Source: Aquatica leii
Taxonomy: Eukaryota > Arthropoda > Insecta > Coleoptera > Lampyridae
Direction of reading: 5' to 3'
DNA length: 64,000 nt
NCBI GenBank assembly: GCA_035610365.1
Contig: CM069433.1
Coordinates: forward strand, 128,544,545 to 128,608,544
Under the pieces are notes generated by a model that was not told where the DNA came from, searched no databases, and saw only the letters and a list, made by a program, of their open reading frames with translations. The translations under genes were made by a program, and so were the position numbers. Positions within the stretch are counted from its first letter, which is position 1; every line of letters starts with the position of its first letter. Below, in pieces: positions 12,647-22,807 of this stretch.

Positions 12647-12699
12647 AAAATCGTTTCTAGACGGCTTTTCTAACTCCGCAAACTACACTATTTTATGAG

Positions 12700-13063
12700 T
12701 TGGTTGTTTTCAGATATTTTTACTTTACTGTGTTATAAAGAAATTATCTTAGATTTCTTTTATTTTGACACCTTAATCAATTAGTGGATTATTAGTGTAG
12801 AATCAACGTTAGAATGTAGATTCATTATGGATAATAAATTTAATTATTCTACTCATTCATTAATAATTTATAATTGCTTTATTAAATTATGAATTTGTTT
12901 TATTTTTTTAGTAAAATTTATAATTTTTCTTAAATAGTTTGTCTCCGGTACGGTAGTGCGTGGTTATATTGAAAATAATCTAAAATTGCTAACTTTTTTA
13001 ATTTGTAAAATAATATTACCAATTCTTAGTAGGTACAATTTTCACATAATTTAAAACTATTCT
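12700..13063. other. AT-rich spacer
   Basis: No coding or repeat signal was seen between the long-inverted-repeat element and unit B copy 2. Confidence 0.4.
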
Positions 13064-13664
13064 AGGTGTGCTCTGGGATAATGATTAAAAGCTACTAAAA
13101 ATTAAAAACACAATTTAATGAGAAAAAAATGGTTTATCTTCAGATTAGTACAATTATTGTATTATATTTATCAGCAAGATCTAAAATGAATTTATTAAAA
13201 AAAATTGTGTTATTTGAACCACCGAGACGCTATAGGAGCGGGCGGCATGTAAAACTACGGTATATGAGGTCGCAGTTATGACATCATGTATCGCCTTTAC
13301 GCTAAATCGGTTTGGGTTGGTTTTCTTCTACAATCAATTCAAGAACTGTCTTACAATTGAACAACGATAATTTTCAAAAGAAACCACTGCTTTTGACCAT
13401 TTTTTTTCTAGAAAGTGAAAAAGAAACTTGCCAGTGTTTTTCTTTAAAGTCCATAAACTAAAGACCAGCTGAGCTAAATATACAAACTAATAGAATACAG
13501 TACTGTAATCAACGGAATAAATGAAGGCACTTGTGCTTTTATATTTTTTTTATAACACGCTTAAATCCCCATTAAATGTTATCACTCGAATTGCACTTTA
13601 AAAAGTAAATTAAAAAAATGCAAAACAAAAAATGTAAGTTTTTATTTAAAAAAAGAAATCAAAG
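13064..13664 (+). repeat. Repeat unit B, copy 2
   Basis: This is a near copy of 7796-8395 in the same orientation, with small indels (for example a longer T-run before ATAACACGC). It is not followed by unit A, so the A-B array near 8 kb and this single B are separate insertions or the products of deletion. Confidence 0.8.
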
Positions 13665-14090
13665 TAGAAATTTCTTTATTTATACAAAGGTTTAGGTATA
13701 TCTTAGTTTAAGTTGGAAAAAGAATCAGTGATTAGGTAAAAATAACTTTGATAACAACTTTACAATCAGGGACATCTAAAATGAATTTATTTTTTAAAAA
13801 ATTGTTTTTTACCACGTTTTTCTTAGCTTGCGTTCTTGTTTGTTTGTTTCTTTGATTACTTGTCCGCAAAATTTCAAATTTTATAATCGATTTTTCGTCC
13901 ATTTCTACTGCACTAATCAAGCTAGAATTTTTTGGATATGTGCATTATTGATGACAATACAATATTCAAGCATCAAAAATATAAAACTCTTGCCATAACT
14001 TGAAGATTTCTGATCTACGACAGTAGTTGTCTAAGCTATGTACCTAAGTCGGACAAGTGTTTAAACTGTTTGTTTAAAACTTTATCAAAG

Positions 14091-14367
14091 TAAATTATTA
14101 TAAAACTAAAGTAGAAAATAAATACTTTATAAAAAAGTTTTTAAAAATCACGTTTTCCTGTGAACTAAAAGTAGGAAATAACTTTTCTTCAACTTAAAAC
14201 GTGTGGGCGCATTTATAAGAACTTATATAATTTAAGAAAATATGTACATTTAAATGCGCCCACGTTTTAAGTTGAAGAAAAGTTATTTTACTTTTTAGTT
14301 CACGGAAAACGTGGTTTTTAAAAACTTTTTGTATAAAGTATTTATTTATCATACTTTTATAATTTTA
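14091..14367. repeat. Foldback (hairpin) element
   Basis: The arms 14091-14215 and 14251-14367 are reverse complements with few differences. Both contain GCGCCCAC / GTGGGCGC, TTCTTCAACTTAAAACGTG and the stretch around GTTTTTAAAAA. The spacer is about 35 bases. The structure is that of a foldback MITE or a palindromic duplication. No coding capacity. Confidence 0.8.
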
Positions 14368-15084
14368 CATGGTGTAAAATATATTTACTGAAACGGGTTC
14401 GGTTTTAATAAAATTTAACAAATAAAAACTTGGTGGCTTAAACTAAAAAAATAGTTCATTTTCCTTAATTTGATTTTTCTTTTGTAAAGAACAAATATTA
14501 AATTTATTTATGATTAACTTGAAAATAATAGTAAAAATTCAAGTATTTGTTTTGACTGGGCGTTCTTCGTCATAGCTCAGTCAACAGTTATAGTCTTCCA
14601 TTCTTGGCGTACTTCAACGCTTCCTGCTGCACATTTAAAAATTTTACAAACAAGTTTTGAATGGGATGGGTTTAAGAAAGCGCATGGTTGCTTTATTTGG
14701 TATTTCTTTCTAACCTAATGGTTGTTACTCTGCGTTTGCGCATTCACCAAAATTGACACCTGTCGGCAAATCTATTGTTAGATTGACAGTTGTAATTGTT
14801 TTCCGTTTTTAAATTTTGATAAGTAGTGCTAAGTGTATTTTGAAAACAACTCTGCAAGTCAAATATTTGCTTTGGTAAGTACATATGATAAAAAATTTGT
14901 AAACACATTTTTATTCTAACCTTAAAAGTTGTAATAGGAAGTATATTTATATTAATATGTAAAATAAAACTTAGACGCATATCTTTTTTGCAGTAGCATT
15001 TTTATTATTAAATGAATTTCTTAATAAAACTAACTAAACAATTATTGTTACAGATTTAATACTAACAATATGAATTAGGCTACG

Positions 15085-15840
15085 CATGAAACGTTTTGAA
15101 AAAATGCAAGGTGATACATAGTCAAGTACGTGAACCTATCGTCAATGTGGTAACTTTTTATAAAGAGGGAACCCGACTGTGTTCAAAATAATCAAGAATT
15201 GCACATTCTGATAACCAACTACAAATAGTGAGTCACGCCAGTAATTGGGATCTGAAAAGATTTACGAAACAATAGTAAAGGAATCTAAGACTGCGGATAA
15301 CTTCTTTATCAACTTGAAGGAAGAAGCGACATAAGAAAAACAGATACGAACTTGTAGGAAGACAAAAATCCTGCTATTAGGATGCTTATAAATGATTTTC
15401 ATAAAAGGAAAAATCATAACCGTCTATAAAAGGTAAACTAATATTTTATCATTCACGTTAAATAATTGTCTCTAACTATTCGAAGACCTTTGTTTTTAAA
15501 GTTTAAAGTATTACTTGCCTGACTAACCAGAAAATTTATTGAACACAAACAGTACCCATACTTACAAAATTAGTTGTGTATTTTTCTAAAGTTAATGTTT
15601 ATTGTTTATAGGCATTATATGGATTCTTGGAGTACATAAATCAAACACTTATGTATACAAATTGACTTAGTTGCTGCACGAATATGGGCATTCATACTAC
15701 ATCTATCATCTTATCAAAAATTGAGCTCGATTAAAAATATAGGCTGCGTTAAATATTCTGACGAATAAGGCAATTTGGAATCAGAAACATCAGATGACGA
15801 TTTGGACGTTACTCCATTAACATAATAATGTATTACTTGT
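15085..15840 (+). pseudogene. Internally deleted IS630-type transposase
   Basis: The plus strand encodes N-terminal pieces of the insect DDE transposase type also seen at 245-1200: PIVNVVTFYKEGTRL, YETIVKESKTADNFFINLK and NPAIRMLINDFHKRKNHNR (to about 15424). The catalytic region is absent. After it come IDLVAARIWAFILH (about 15663-15704) and an acidic end (ESETSDDDLDVTPLT, stopping near 15826), which fits the C-terminal part of the same family. The element therefore kept its two ends and lost the DDE core, with stops in what remains. Terminal repeats were not identified. Confidence 0.55.
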
Positions 15841-16076
15841 ATAATTCCACTAGTTTACAGATTTAAGTTTTTTTGCTAAAGTTTGAATTTTAGTTGGCGA
15901 ATTGAATTGACTAAATATGTTGTTTTAATTTCAAATAAGATTTCAATTTTTTCTTATCACATCCAGAAAACAATTTAACAAACAAAATGTATTGATTTTT
16001 ACGAACGTATGTAATTTTATTCTGCTTAATAAAGAAAAATTACAATGTTATTACAAAAATGTATGACTGCTTAATA

Positions 16077-16650
16077 TTAATCAAAATTTAAAGATTTAAT
16101 TAACCAGACATTTATATTTTTGTTGAAAAAACCGTTTAATGTTGTTCGTTTTATGCACAAACTCAGAATTTCTTTCTTGTACATTTGTACTTTTATTTCC
16201 TGATGAAACTTTTCTCTTTGTCTTTTGCTCATTTGTTCAAGATTGTCAGGAAAATTAAGATTGGCATGCAGTGAATGAACTTTGGTGCTCATATTACCTA
16301 AATTCAAATTGTAAAGCATTTCTAGCATATTTTTAACGATTTTTTCATAATCTTGTGATTTCTTAAAAACGTTCATTACATTTTTAAAACTTCAAGCTTC
16401 CTTTTCAACAGCAGTCATGGTATTTTTAAACTGACTTTCAGAAACTAATTTTCTAATTTTTGGACCAATAAAAATATCTAGATAAACTAGGAAATTTACT
16501 GCGAAGATACCAAAAGTAGGTTCTGTTCAGTGTTTTTACGAATTGCCTCATTATATCTAATTTGAGTTGCAATTGAGGTAAAAGTATTTTATCTGCCTTT
16601 ACTAAGCTTTAACGTATATATTTTTTGAACCTAGTGTAAGATTTTTCTTG
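16077..16650 (-). pseudogene. Fragment of a widespread insect repeat-encoded protein (uncharacterised)
   Basis: Reading the minus strand from about 16620 gives, across frameshifts, LLPQLQLKLDIMRQFVKTLN, IGPKIRKLVSESQFKNTM, AVEKEAW and then a clean 99-codon frame (16376-16077). That frame holds YEKIVKNMLEMLYNLNLGNM, KVHSLHANLNF and REKFHQEIK. The order matches an abundant insect protein group that I know by its LHSHLDFFP...GERFHQDI signature, which behaves like a dispersed element and has no assigned function. This copy is diverged: the signature is altered and the C-terminal half is missing. I do not assign a function. Confidence 0.6.
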
Positions 16651-17131
16651 CAAAATGCTCAGCAGCATAAGTACATGGGAAAGCCCAAGTCTCGTGCTAA
16701 ATCATTAAGTTCGGAATATATTGATAACACAATTTCAAATTAAAGTATGTAAGCATAAAAACCATTTCACTAATAAATAACTGAACTAACAACCACTAAA
16801 TTAAATAACAAAGAAAAGTTGACTAACAGTTGTTCACAAGGTAATTACAATTAAGACATAATTTTGAACTAAAACTACTAAAATGTCTTACAAATTACGC
16901 CAAGACTTAAAAACCGGCAAAAAAGCATGTAATCCAGCAATGCACTCAAATTATGTCATCACCAGTATTGAAGTTTTTACAATACATGGGTAAAATAGAA
17001 AATAAGCCTGTTTATAACTTTGAACAGTAGGTATAATGAATCGTACACTTATGAATCTCATAATTCAAAATCTACTTAAAACAATAAATACACTTACTAT
17101 GAGAACCATATAAATCCTCAAAAAAACTTAA

Positions 17132-17703
17132 TAGTTTGGTGTGTTTCTATACAACGATAGATCCTTCAATGTGGAGGATAGGCACCACTCAGAAATAAAA
17201 CTCTGTCGTAATTGTGGCTACGTTTCGTTGGCTATTGTGCCAACTTCATCAGGCCAATCATTACAGTAGAATGTTTAATTTCTGCCAAATATACATAAAA
17301 TAAAACCATGGACACAGGAGGAAAGTACGAAGAACATGTAACCTTATACGACACAAACATAACCCACACATAAGGTGAATCTTAATGATAGAATTAAACT
17401 TACTTGAAAAACCTTACTTAAATAAACTAAACAAGTTTAATTCTATCATTAAGATTCACCTTATGTGTGGGTTATGTTTGTGTCGTATAAGGTTACATGT
17501 TCTTCGTACTTTACTCCTGTGTCCATGGTTTAAATTTCATGTATATTTGGCAGAAATTAAACATTCTACTGTGATGATTGGCCTGATGAAGTTGGCACAA
17601 TAGTCAACGAAACGTAGCCACAATTACGACAGAGTTTTATTTCTGAGTGGTGCCTATCCTCCACATCGAAGGATCTATCGTTGTATAGAAACACACCAAA
17701 CTA
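17132..17703. repeat. Large near-perfect inverted repeat (270-base arms)
   Basis: The arms 17132-17401 and 17433-17703 are almost perfect reverse complements around a 31-base loop. Each arm holds the motif CTGATGA, a 6-bp hairpin and GAAA, annotated below. Differences are few, for example GCCAAC versus GTCAAC in the hairpin and AGGAGGAAAG versus TTTACTCCT. Such head-to-head structures are known for Penelope-like retroelements, and also arise by template switching. The short frames within are by-products of the repeat and are not genes. Confidence 0.9.
17580..17632 (+). ncRNA. Hammerhead-ribozyme-like core (right arm)
   Basis: The right arm reads CTGATGA, A, GTTGGC, loop ACAATA, GTCAAC, GAAA, then CGTA...TACG as a possible stem III. 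CUGAUGA-stem II-GAAA is the conserved hammerhead core, and Penelope-like elements are known to carry such ribozymes. Two features are off. The base expected to be U before the cleavage site is A, and I see no convincing stem I. The left arm carries the mirror copy at about 17206-17255 with a perfect GTTGGC/GCCAAC stem. Treat this as a hammerhead relic rather than an active ribozyme. Confidence 0.35.
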
Positions 17704-18346
17704 ATAAATACACTCATTCGAACACTCTTTTCCATAATCACATTGAGCGTAAAATTATATTTTTTGTATTTAGTTAATAGTATAAAAATTTAATATCATT
17801 CATAATTTTGACGAATGTGTTAATAGGATTCAATTTCAAGAAATTTTATGAATATTTTGTACTTCTAACAACTTAATTTATAATGAAGCATTTTTTGTAT
17901 ATGTAAATATATCGATGTTAAAAATTGTCGGTATGAGGTAGAAAGTTAACAATCTCTGTAGAAACAAACAAAATGCAATTATGCTTGAAAGATTCTGTTT
18001 TTATACATTTTCCACGATAAGCAAAATATTGATCTTATCTACTTATATTTAAATTAAATTGCATGCTTACAAGGTGTAACCACAATCAGTAATTATTTGG
18101 GTAATTGTGGTAACAATGGATATTCAATCTTAATAAATCATAAATAAAAATCGTTCTAGCGAACTCTGTTGGTCGACAGAAAAAGTATTACAAAAATATT
18201 ATGAGCTTATATACAAAACCAAACTTTTAATGTACTATGAGCCTATATACATTTATACATTACCATGATTATGGTCCTATGTCATATATAAAGTTACCGG
18301 CATAAAATTACTCAGTTACCGACATCTGTAGGCTCGTTAGACTGCC

Positions 18347-18348
18347 TG

Positions 18349-18380
<32 letters not shown>

Positions 18381-18657
18381 TATCAACGTGGCGTCCAGCC
18401 ACTACAAAATCATCATCAATTTGGCGTCCATGGTAAATTGGCGTCCGTATACGGACGCCACTTTGGATTCCCTTATAAAAGTGTTGCGGTAGACCCCTAC
18501 TACCTACAGACAAAGATTTGGAGGGACGCCAAAAAACGTAAACGTGTCAGAAAATTGAATAATTTAGTTCAAAAAATTTTCACTACGAGCGCTACTGTCG
18601 CCATACATAATTGTATATTGTACGAATATATTTTTTTAAATACATTTCCGTATCAAT
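18347..18657 (+). repeat. LTR-like copy 1
   Basis: This aligns throughout with 27452-27729. The shared features are GGACGCC followed by TTTG/ATTC and then TTATAAAAG (a TATA box, 18473-18481 here), GACGCCAAAAAAC, TGTCGCCAT near the 3' end and a GGCGNC motif repeated many times. It begins with TGTATATATA, and the TA run here is expanded to a microsatellite. After it come a primer-site-like TGGCGACC (18659) and a leader similar to the second copy. The 81-codon frame inside has no protein support. Confidence 0.5.
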
Positions 18658-18658
18658 A

Positions 18659-18770
18659 TGGCGACCTCGATGTGGCAACGTAGCAGGATGCCATGTTGAT
18701 ATAAAAATGAATATGTTTAATTAAATATTGCGTTATAGACGCCAGGACCAGATTAATGATTAGGTCATAT
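18659..18770 (+). repeat. Retroelement leader fragment after LTR-like copy 1
   Basis: It starts TGGCGACCTCGATG (compare TGGCGCCAAACGTG at 27730) and continues with GGCAACGTAGCAGGAT versus GTACGGCAGGATT, then ATTAGGTC in both. It ends without any gag sequence, so this copy is truncated just after the leader. Confidence 0.4.
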
Positions 18771-18784
18771 GCATTATACCAGTT

Positions 18785-21390
18785 TATCCTTCTAGTTTAT
18801 AACAAACATTAATGTAGTTTTTACAAGTAATTACCAAGACTTAAACTACAGTAAAACGTCCGTAACGACGCAGCCTTGCAAAATCAAAGTCAATATTACA
18901 TATGCTAATTTACTCTAAGTGGTTCTTGATTATAATTAATATAAAGGGTTAATTCTAATTTCTCATACAATTTTAAACATTTTGTAACAAAAAAGAACAT
19001 ATAGGTGTACTTTTTATACATGACGAAGAAAATGTATTAAAAGAACCTGTTTGCAACTTATGCATATAGCTGCTTTGCGTAATTTTATCATATTATACTT
19101 TAATTTTATCGGCGATATGATTAATTATGTAAAATTTTTTATTTTTGTTGTACTAGCGTTTCTTCTAAAGTAATTAAAATGCCTTGTTTTATATAAGAAG
19201 TAACATTGTCAAGTGTTAACAAATTTTTATTTAACTTCTACAAATTTTTAAAACTACTTTATACACTACTTGGTATAAAAGAATTGGGAAACAGTGTCAC
19301 ATTGCGACTCTCATATTGAATTGATTAGGAATGTATTATTACCTTATGTTGTATTTTACGTTTTTCTTTTAAGTTAGCTATTGAATAACCGAGAAAAACG
19401 TGTATTTAGTTGTACAAAATACGTTTTTGACCATCGTAAGATCGTCGGAATACGCATTCTGGTCACTAGCGGTTCGGTAGACGATGCAAGTGAAACGCTG
19501 TTTGACCACATATTTTTGTCAAAAATGTATTTTAATAAAAATTGCATATTTATAGTATACGATTATAGATGTAGTGTTTTTTACTAAAAAATTAATTACG
19601 ATTTCTTAATCAAAAGTCACAATTTATTTTAATTTTTTATATGAACATTTCAAAAATTATTACTAAGTTATAATCGCCTTTACAGTACAGATGTGTCAAT
19701 GTTGCTAATGTTTTGTCAAATTTCTGTAAAAAGCATTGTCTAAGCGTGAAATAAAAGAATTAACTTAAAAATTCAACCAAAATCTAATTAAGAATTTTTA
19801 AATGTTATTAATCAAGGCACATTATAGAATTAATGAAATTATAACAAAACTAAGTCTGCTTAAAATTTAAGTTGAAACGCAAAACATACTTGAAAAAACG
19901 CACATGTAACAAAGATAATTAAATCATACATTAGCGATATCGTAGTTCAAGGTAATGCAGAGTAACTGTCAACATTATCCGGTACATATGATACGATCAC
20001 GCATATTTTTTAGTTGTCAGAGTTGTGGTATGCTGATTTGGTTAAACTATATTTTATTCTCACGTAATCTTATGTCTGTCAATTAGTTCAGAATAATTTT
20101 GCGTTTTCTGAGAATTTTCGAAAGTATAAAAATTTTTCGAATTATAATATATTTCTAATTTTAATTAACTATTCTGGAGAAGAGTACTATTTTACATATT
20201 GTTAAACAATAAAATACTTTTTTAGTTTAATAAATTTGCATTATCTTTGCTGTGTTGGTCTACCGAAAGTTGAACAAAAACGTATTTAATATAATACATC
20301 TGTATTATTAAAACTACTGATGTAGATATAACTAGTAAACTTTGTTTGTTTGTAGTTATCACGGAGAGTACAAAAAATAACGTTGGCCAGAATTTTTTTG
20401 TAATTTTTTTTTTTACCTACTAAAAACAATATCAAATTTAAAACTAACAAGTAACAAATTCAACATTTTACAATTAATTGAAACATAGGCTTATTTAGTT
20501 TATTTAGTATTTACTAAATTCAGTGTGTTGCTATCATAACGCCAATACGGCGGATAAAAGAAAATCAATAAAGGATTGAAAAATAAACAATTTTTATTAT
20601 TATAATATATAAAGTCTGCAAAGCAATAGTTTTCGAAGAAATAAAACAATTTATTGAAAGATGTGGCTTGCGATTAGACTATTTCTGAATCATCAAGTTT
20701 AGTTCTAGTTTCTCTTTGTGAGCCAAAATAAGCAGTTGGCTTTTTTTGTTTGTGAATCCAAACAAACTAGACTGGTGTTCCGCTACGATGCGGCCTAAGC
20801 CAAAATTCACTTATAATATAAACAAAGAAAACCGCGAAAGATATAATAATGAAAAACGCTAAACGTAATTCTAAAATTTTGTTATGTTAATTTGTAATGT
20901 TAATTAACGTTAATTAATAAATTAAACACTTTTTTTTCTAATAATTTTTGAATATGTTCTTCCATTTTAGTCTTGTGGTAGGAGACACAGATGACCACAA
21001 TTTGGTTGAGATTTTTTGTAAACAACGTTCGCTATTGTGCACTTCATCACAGCAACAAGCAAAAGTACCCAATTTAAAAAAAAAGTAATTTTAAAACAAT
21101 TGAAATGGTAAAACTAGAAAAGTCTATCATTACAATTAAGATATTTTGTGAACTATGAAAGTAATTATTGTTTATTAAACTCTTTTATAAAGAAAAATAA
21201 ATAGCATGACTCTAAAGTTGTGTTACGTCACTGGTTACGTAATATGTATTCCTTTGTTATTGAATTGTGATTTGACCATAAATGTTTTTTTTTCCTTCTT
21301 TAAAATTAATTAGCTAAGTTTGATTGCGGAAACCTATAAACATGTCTTCTTCAAATGCTCATTTAACAAAGGTACTCAGAAACATTATTA
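18785..21390. other. AT-rich interval, nothing recognised
   Basis: Several short frames (for example 19381-19587) have no recognisable motif. I saw no terminal repeats. It could be intron or intergenic DNA. Confidence 0.45.
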
Positions 21391-21454
21391 TTAACTATTT
21401 AGCCTTACCAATCTGAGATATATATATATGTATAAATAAATCGTAGTAGAATCC

Positions 21455-21566
21455 ACATTTCCACAAGTTGCATTCATTTTACAGTTTTCCATTATGGATA
21501 AATCTTGTGTTGTCGTTATCATACAAGCTGAGCTTTTGTCACACGTTGCAGTGTACATCTTTAGAG
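21455..21566 (-). other. Exon-like cysteine-containing segment, copy 1
   Basis: On the minus strand, after TTATTCCAG (a good splice acceptor), a frame reads ALKMYTATCDKSSACMITTT and QDLSIMENCKMNATCGN. A second copy lies at 49247-49350 on the plus strand, with about three quarters of bases identical and many differences at third codon positions. The cysteine spacing (TC, AC, NC, TC) suggests a disulfide-rich extracellular segment, but I do not recognise the family. It may be an exon of a duplicated host gene or part of a TE gene. Confidence 0.35.
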
Positions 21567-21957
21567 CCTGGAATAACCAGTTTATGTTCACTGCGGCAAC
21601 ACGTGATTTATCCAGAATGAAAAATTGTAATAAAAATAAAATAGTACTACAGTAGTATCCAAGCCTTAACCGCGAAAAAGTAACAAATACGTTCTGTTAA
21701 AACAATGAAAATACAAATAGAAAACTAAAAAAGTATGTTTTCTTCCCAAGTAGCATCCAAGATAATTCATGTCAGTTGAGTTTATTGATTATTACATATT
21801 TAACACTTTATATGAAACTTACGGGTAATTATAACTTTATTCTATTAATTTATAGGGAAAATTACGTGCATTCATTTTTTTTTAACCACTTTGTAGTTCT
21901 GCAGCTTTGTGATAAAAAGTAAGGTTTTATCAACGTTATTTTTACTAAGTAAAATCT

Positions 21958-22083
21958 CTTTCAGGTTTCTTTAACTTTAAAGTGGAAAATTGAAGTGGCG
22001 GCCACTAAATCGAATCACCAAAATCATACCTTAAAGTAACAACCACTTTAAAGTAGAAGTGAACTTAAAATATACCTGAAAAG
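21958..22083. repeat. Small foldback sequence
   Basis: CTTTAAAGTGG (21975-21985) and its complement CCACTTTAAAG (22043-22053) sit inside a shorter outer pair, CTTTCAGGT and ACCTGAAAAG. It is a possible small MITE. No target duplication was established. Confidence 0.35.
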
Positions 22084-22210
22084 CAGTTTCACTTTAGAAT
22101 GGTAGGTTGTCGTTGTAACGTTAGAGCCACTTTCATAAGTGATTTTCACAAGACATTTTAGATTAAAGCCACCAGATAGTGACATAATTCGTATAACGTC
22201 GCTATTCATT

Positions 22211-22636
22211 ATTTTATTTTCCACTTTGTTATAACTTACTCATAACGCCTAGGATACAAGATTCGTAATAGCCAATTGTGTACCAATCGCGTTATTACGA
22301 TGGTTACGCCTAGAGAGCAACAGGATGCAGCCCAAGGGTCTCTGGGCCCAAAGGATGTATGTTGTTCAATGAGCGTAATTATACAGTAACTCCAGTAGTA
22401 CATACAAAATTTTATTTTTCTCTTTATATAAAATTTTAATTAAAAATTAAGTATATAAGAAGAAATAGAAAACTTGTTACCATCAAAATCTAAAGAGGGC
22501 ATTATGAGAGTGCGTTATGAATTTATAACGTCCTCTAAATTCATAACGCCGTCTCATAAGGCTCTGATTGTTATGTGTATGTTTACATATTTCGTATCCT
22601 AGACATTATGAATAAATTAAACAGAGTGAAATAAAC
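22211..22636. mobile_element. MITE-like element with about 45-base inverted ends
   Basis: The left end 22211-22257 (including CATAACGCCTAGGATAC) and the reverse complement of 22594-22636 (including CATAATGTCTAGGATAC) align over about 45 bases. An inner hairpin (22502-22525 with 22536-22559) repeats CATAACGCC. It is about 430 bases long and has no coding sequence. It lies 170 bases upstream of the piggyBac element. The superfamily is not determined. Confidence 0.6.
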
Positions 22637-22807
22637 ATATACATAACATTGGGTATTTTGTGTTTGATTATTTTGTTAGCTTACGGCACTGCATATAATA
22701 AATTTAATTTATTTGTTATAAACTTTGCAGTACCTACTCCGTGGAAGAAATCACTTGCAAATCAATTTGATTACGATAATCCTAGCAAGCATGTGCGGAG
22801 CCTTTAA

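Larger units (their letters stand above)
9585..12657 (+). mobile_element. Long-inverted-repeat element with CXC-domain gene
   Basis: Bases 9585-10172 and 12058-12646 are inverted copies about 588 bases long with high identity. Between them lies one gene (10350-11736) on the plus strand. Inside the right arm, 11850-12055 is an older, diverged copy of the right terminal segment itself, alignable to 12420-12657. The right end therefore appears twice, once diverged and once fresh. The outermost AAACGATTTT motif occurs at both right ends but is missing at the left end, which starts abruptly at 9585. The element resembles DNA transposons with long terminal inverted repeats. The family is not named because no catalytic core was seen. 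Confidence 0.7.

Noticed and set aside
17385-17603. 72-codon frame with a CxLCRIRLHVL stretch
   Set aside because: It lies wholly inside the loop and right arm of the inverted repeat, and its sequence is just the repeat read through.
18438-18683. 81-codon frame in LTR-like copy 1
   Set aside because: The second copy does not preserve the frame; the similarity is at DNA level only.
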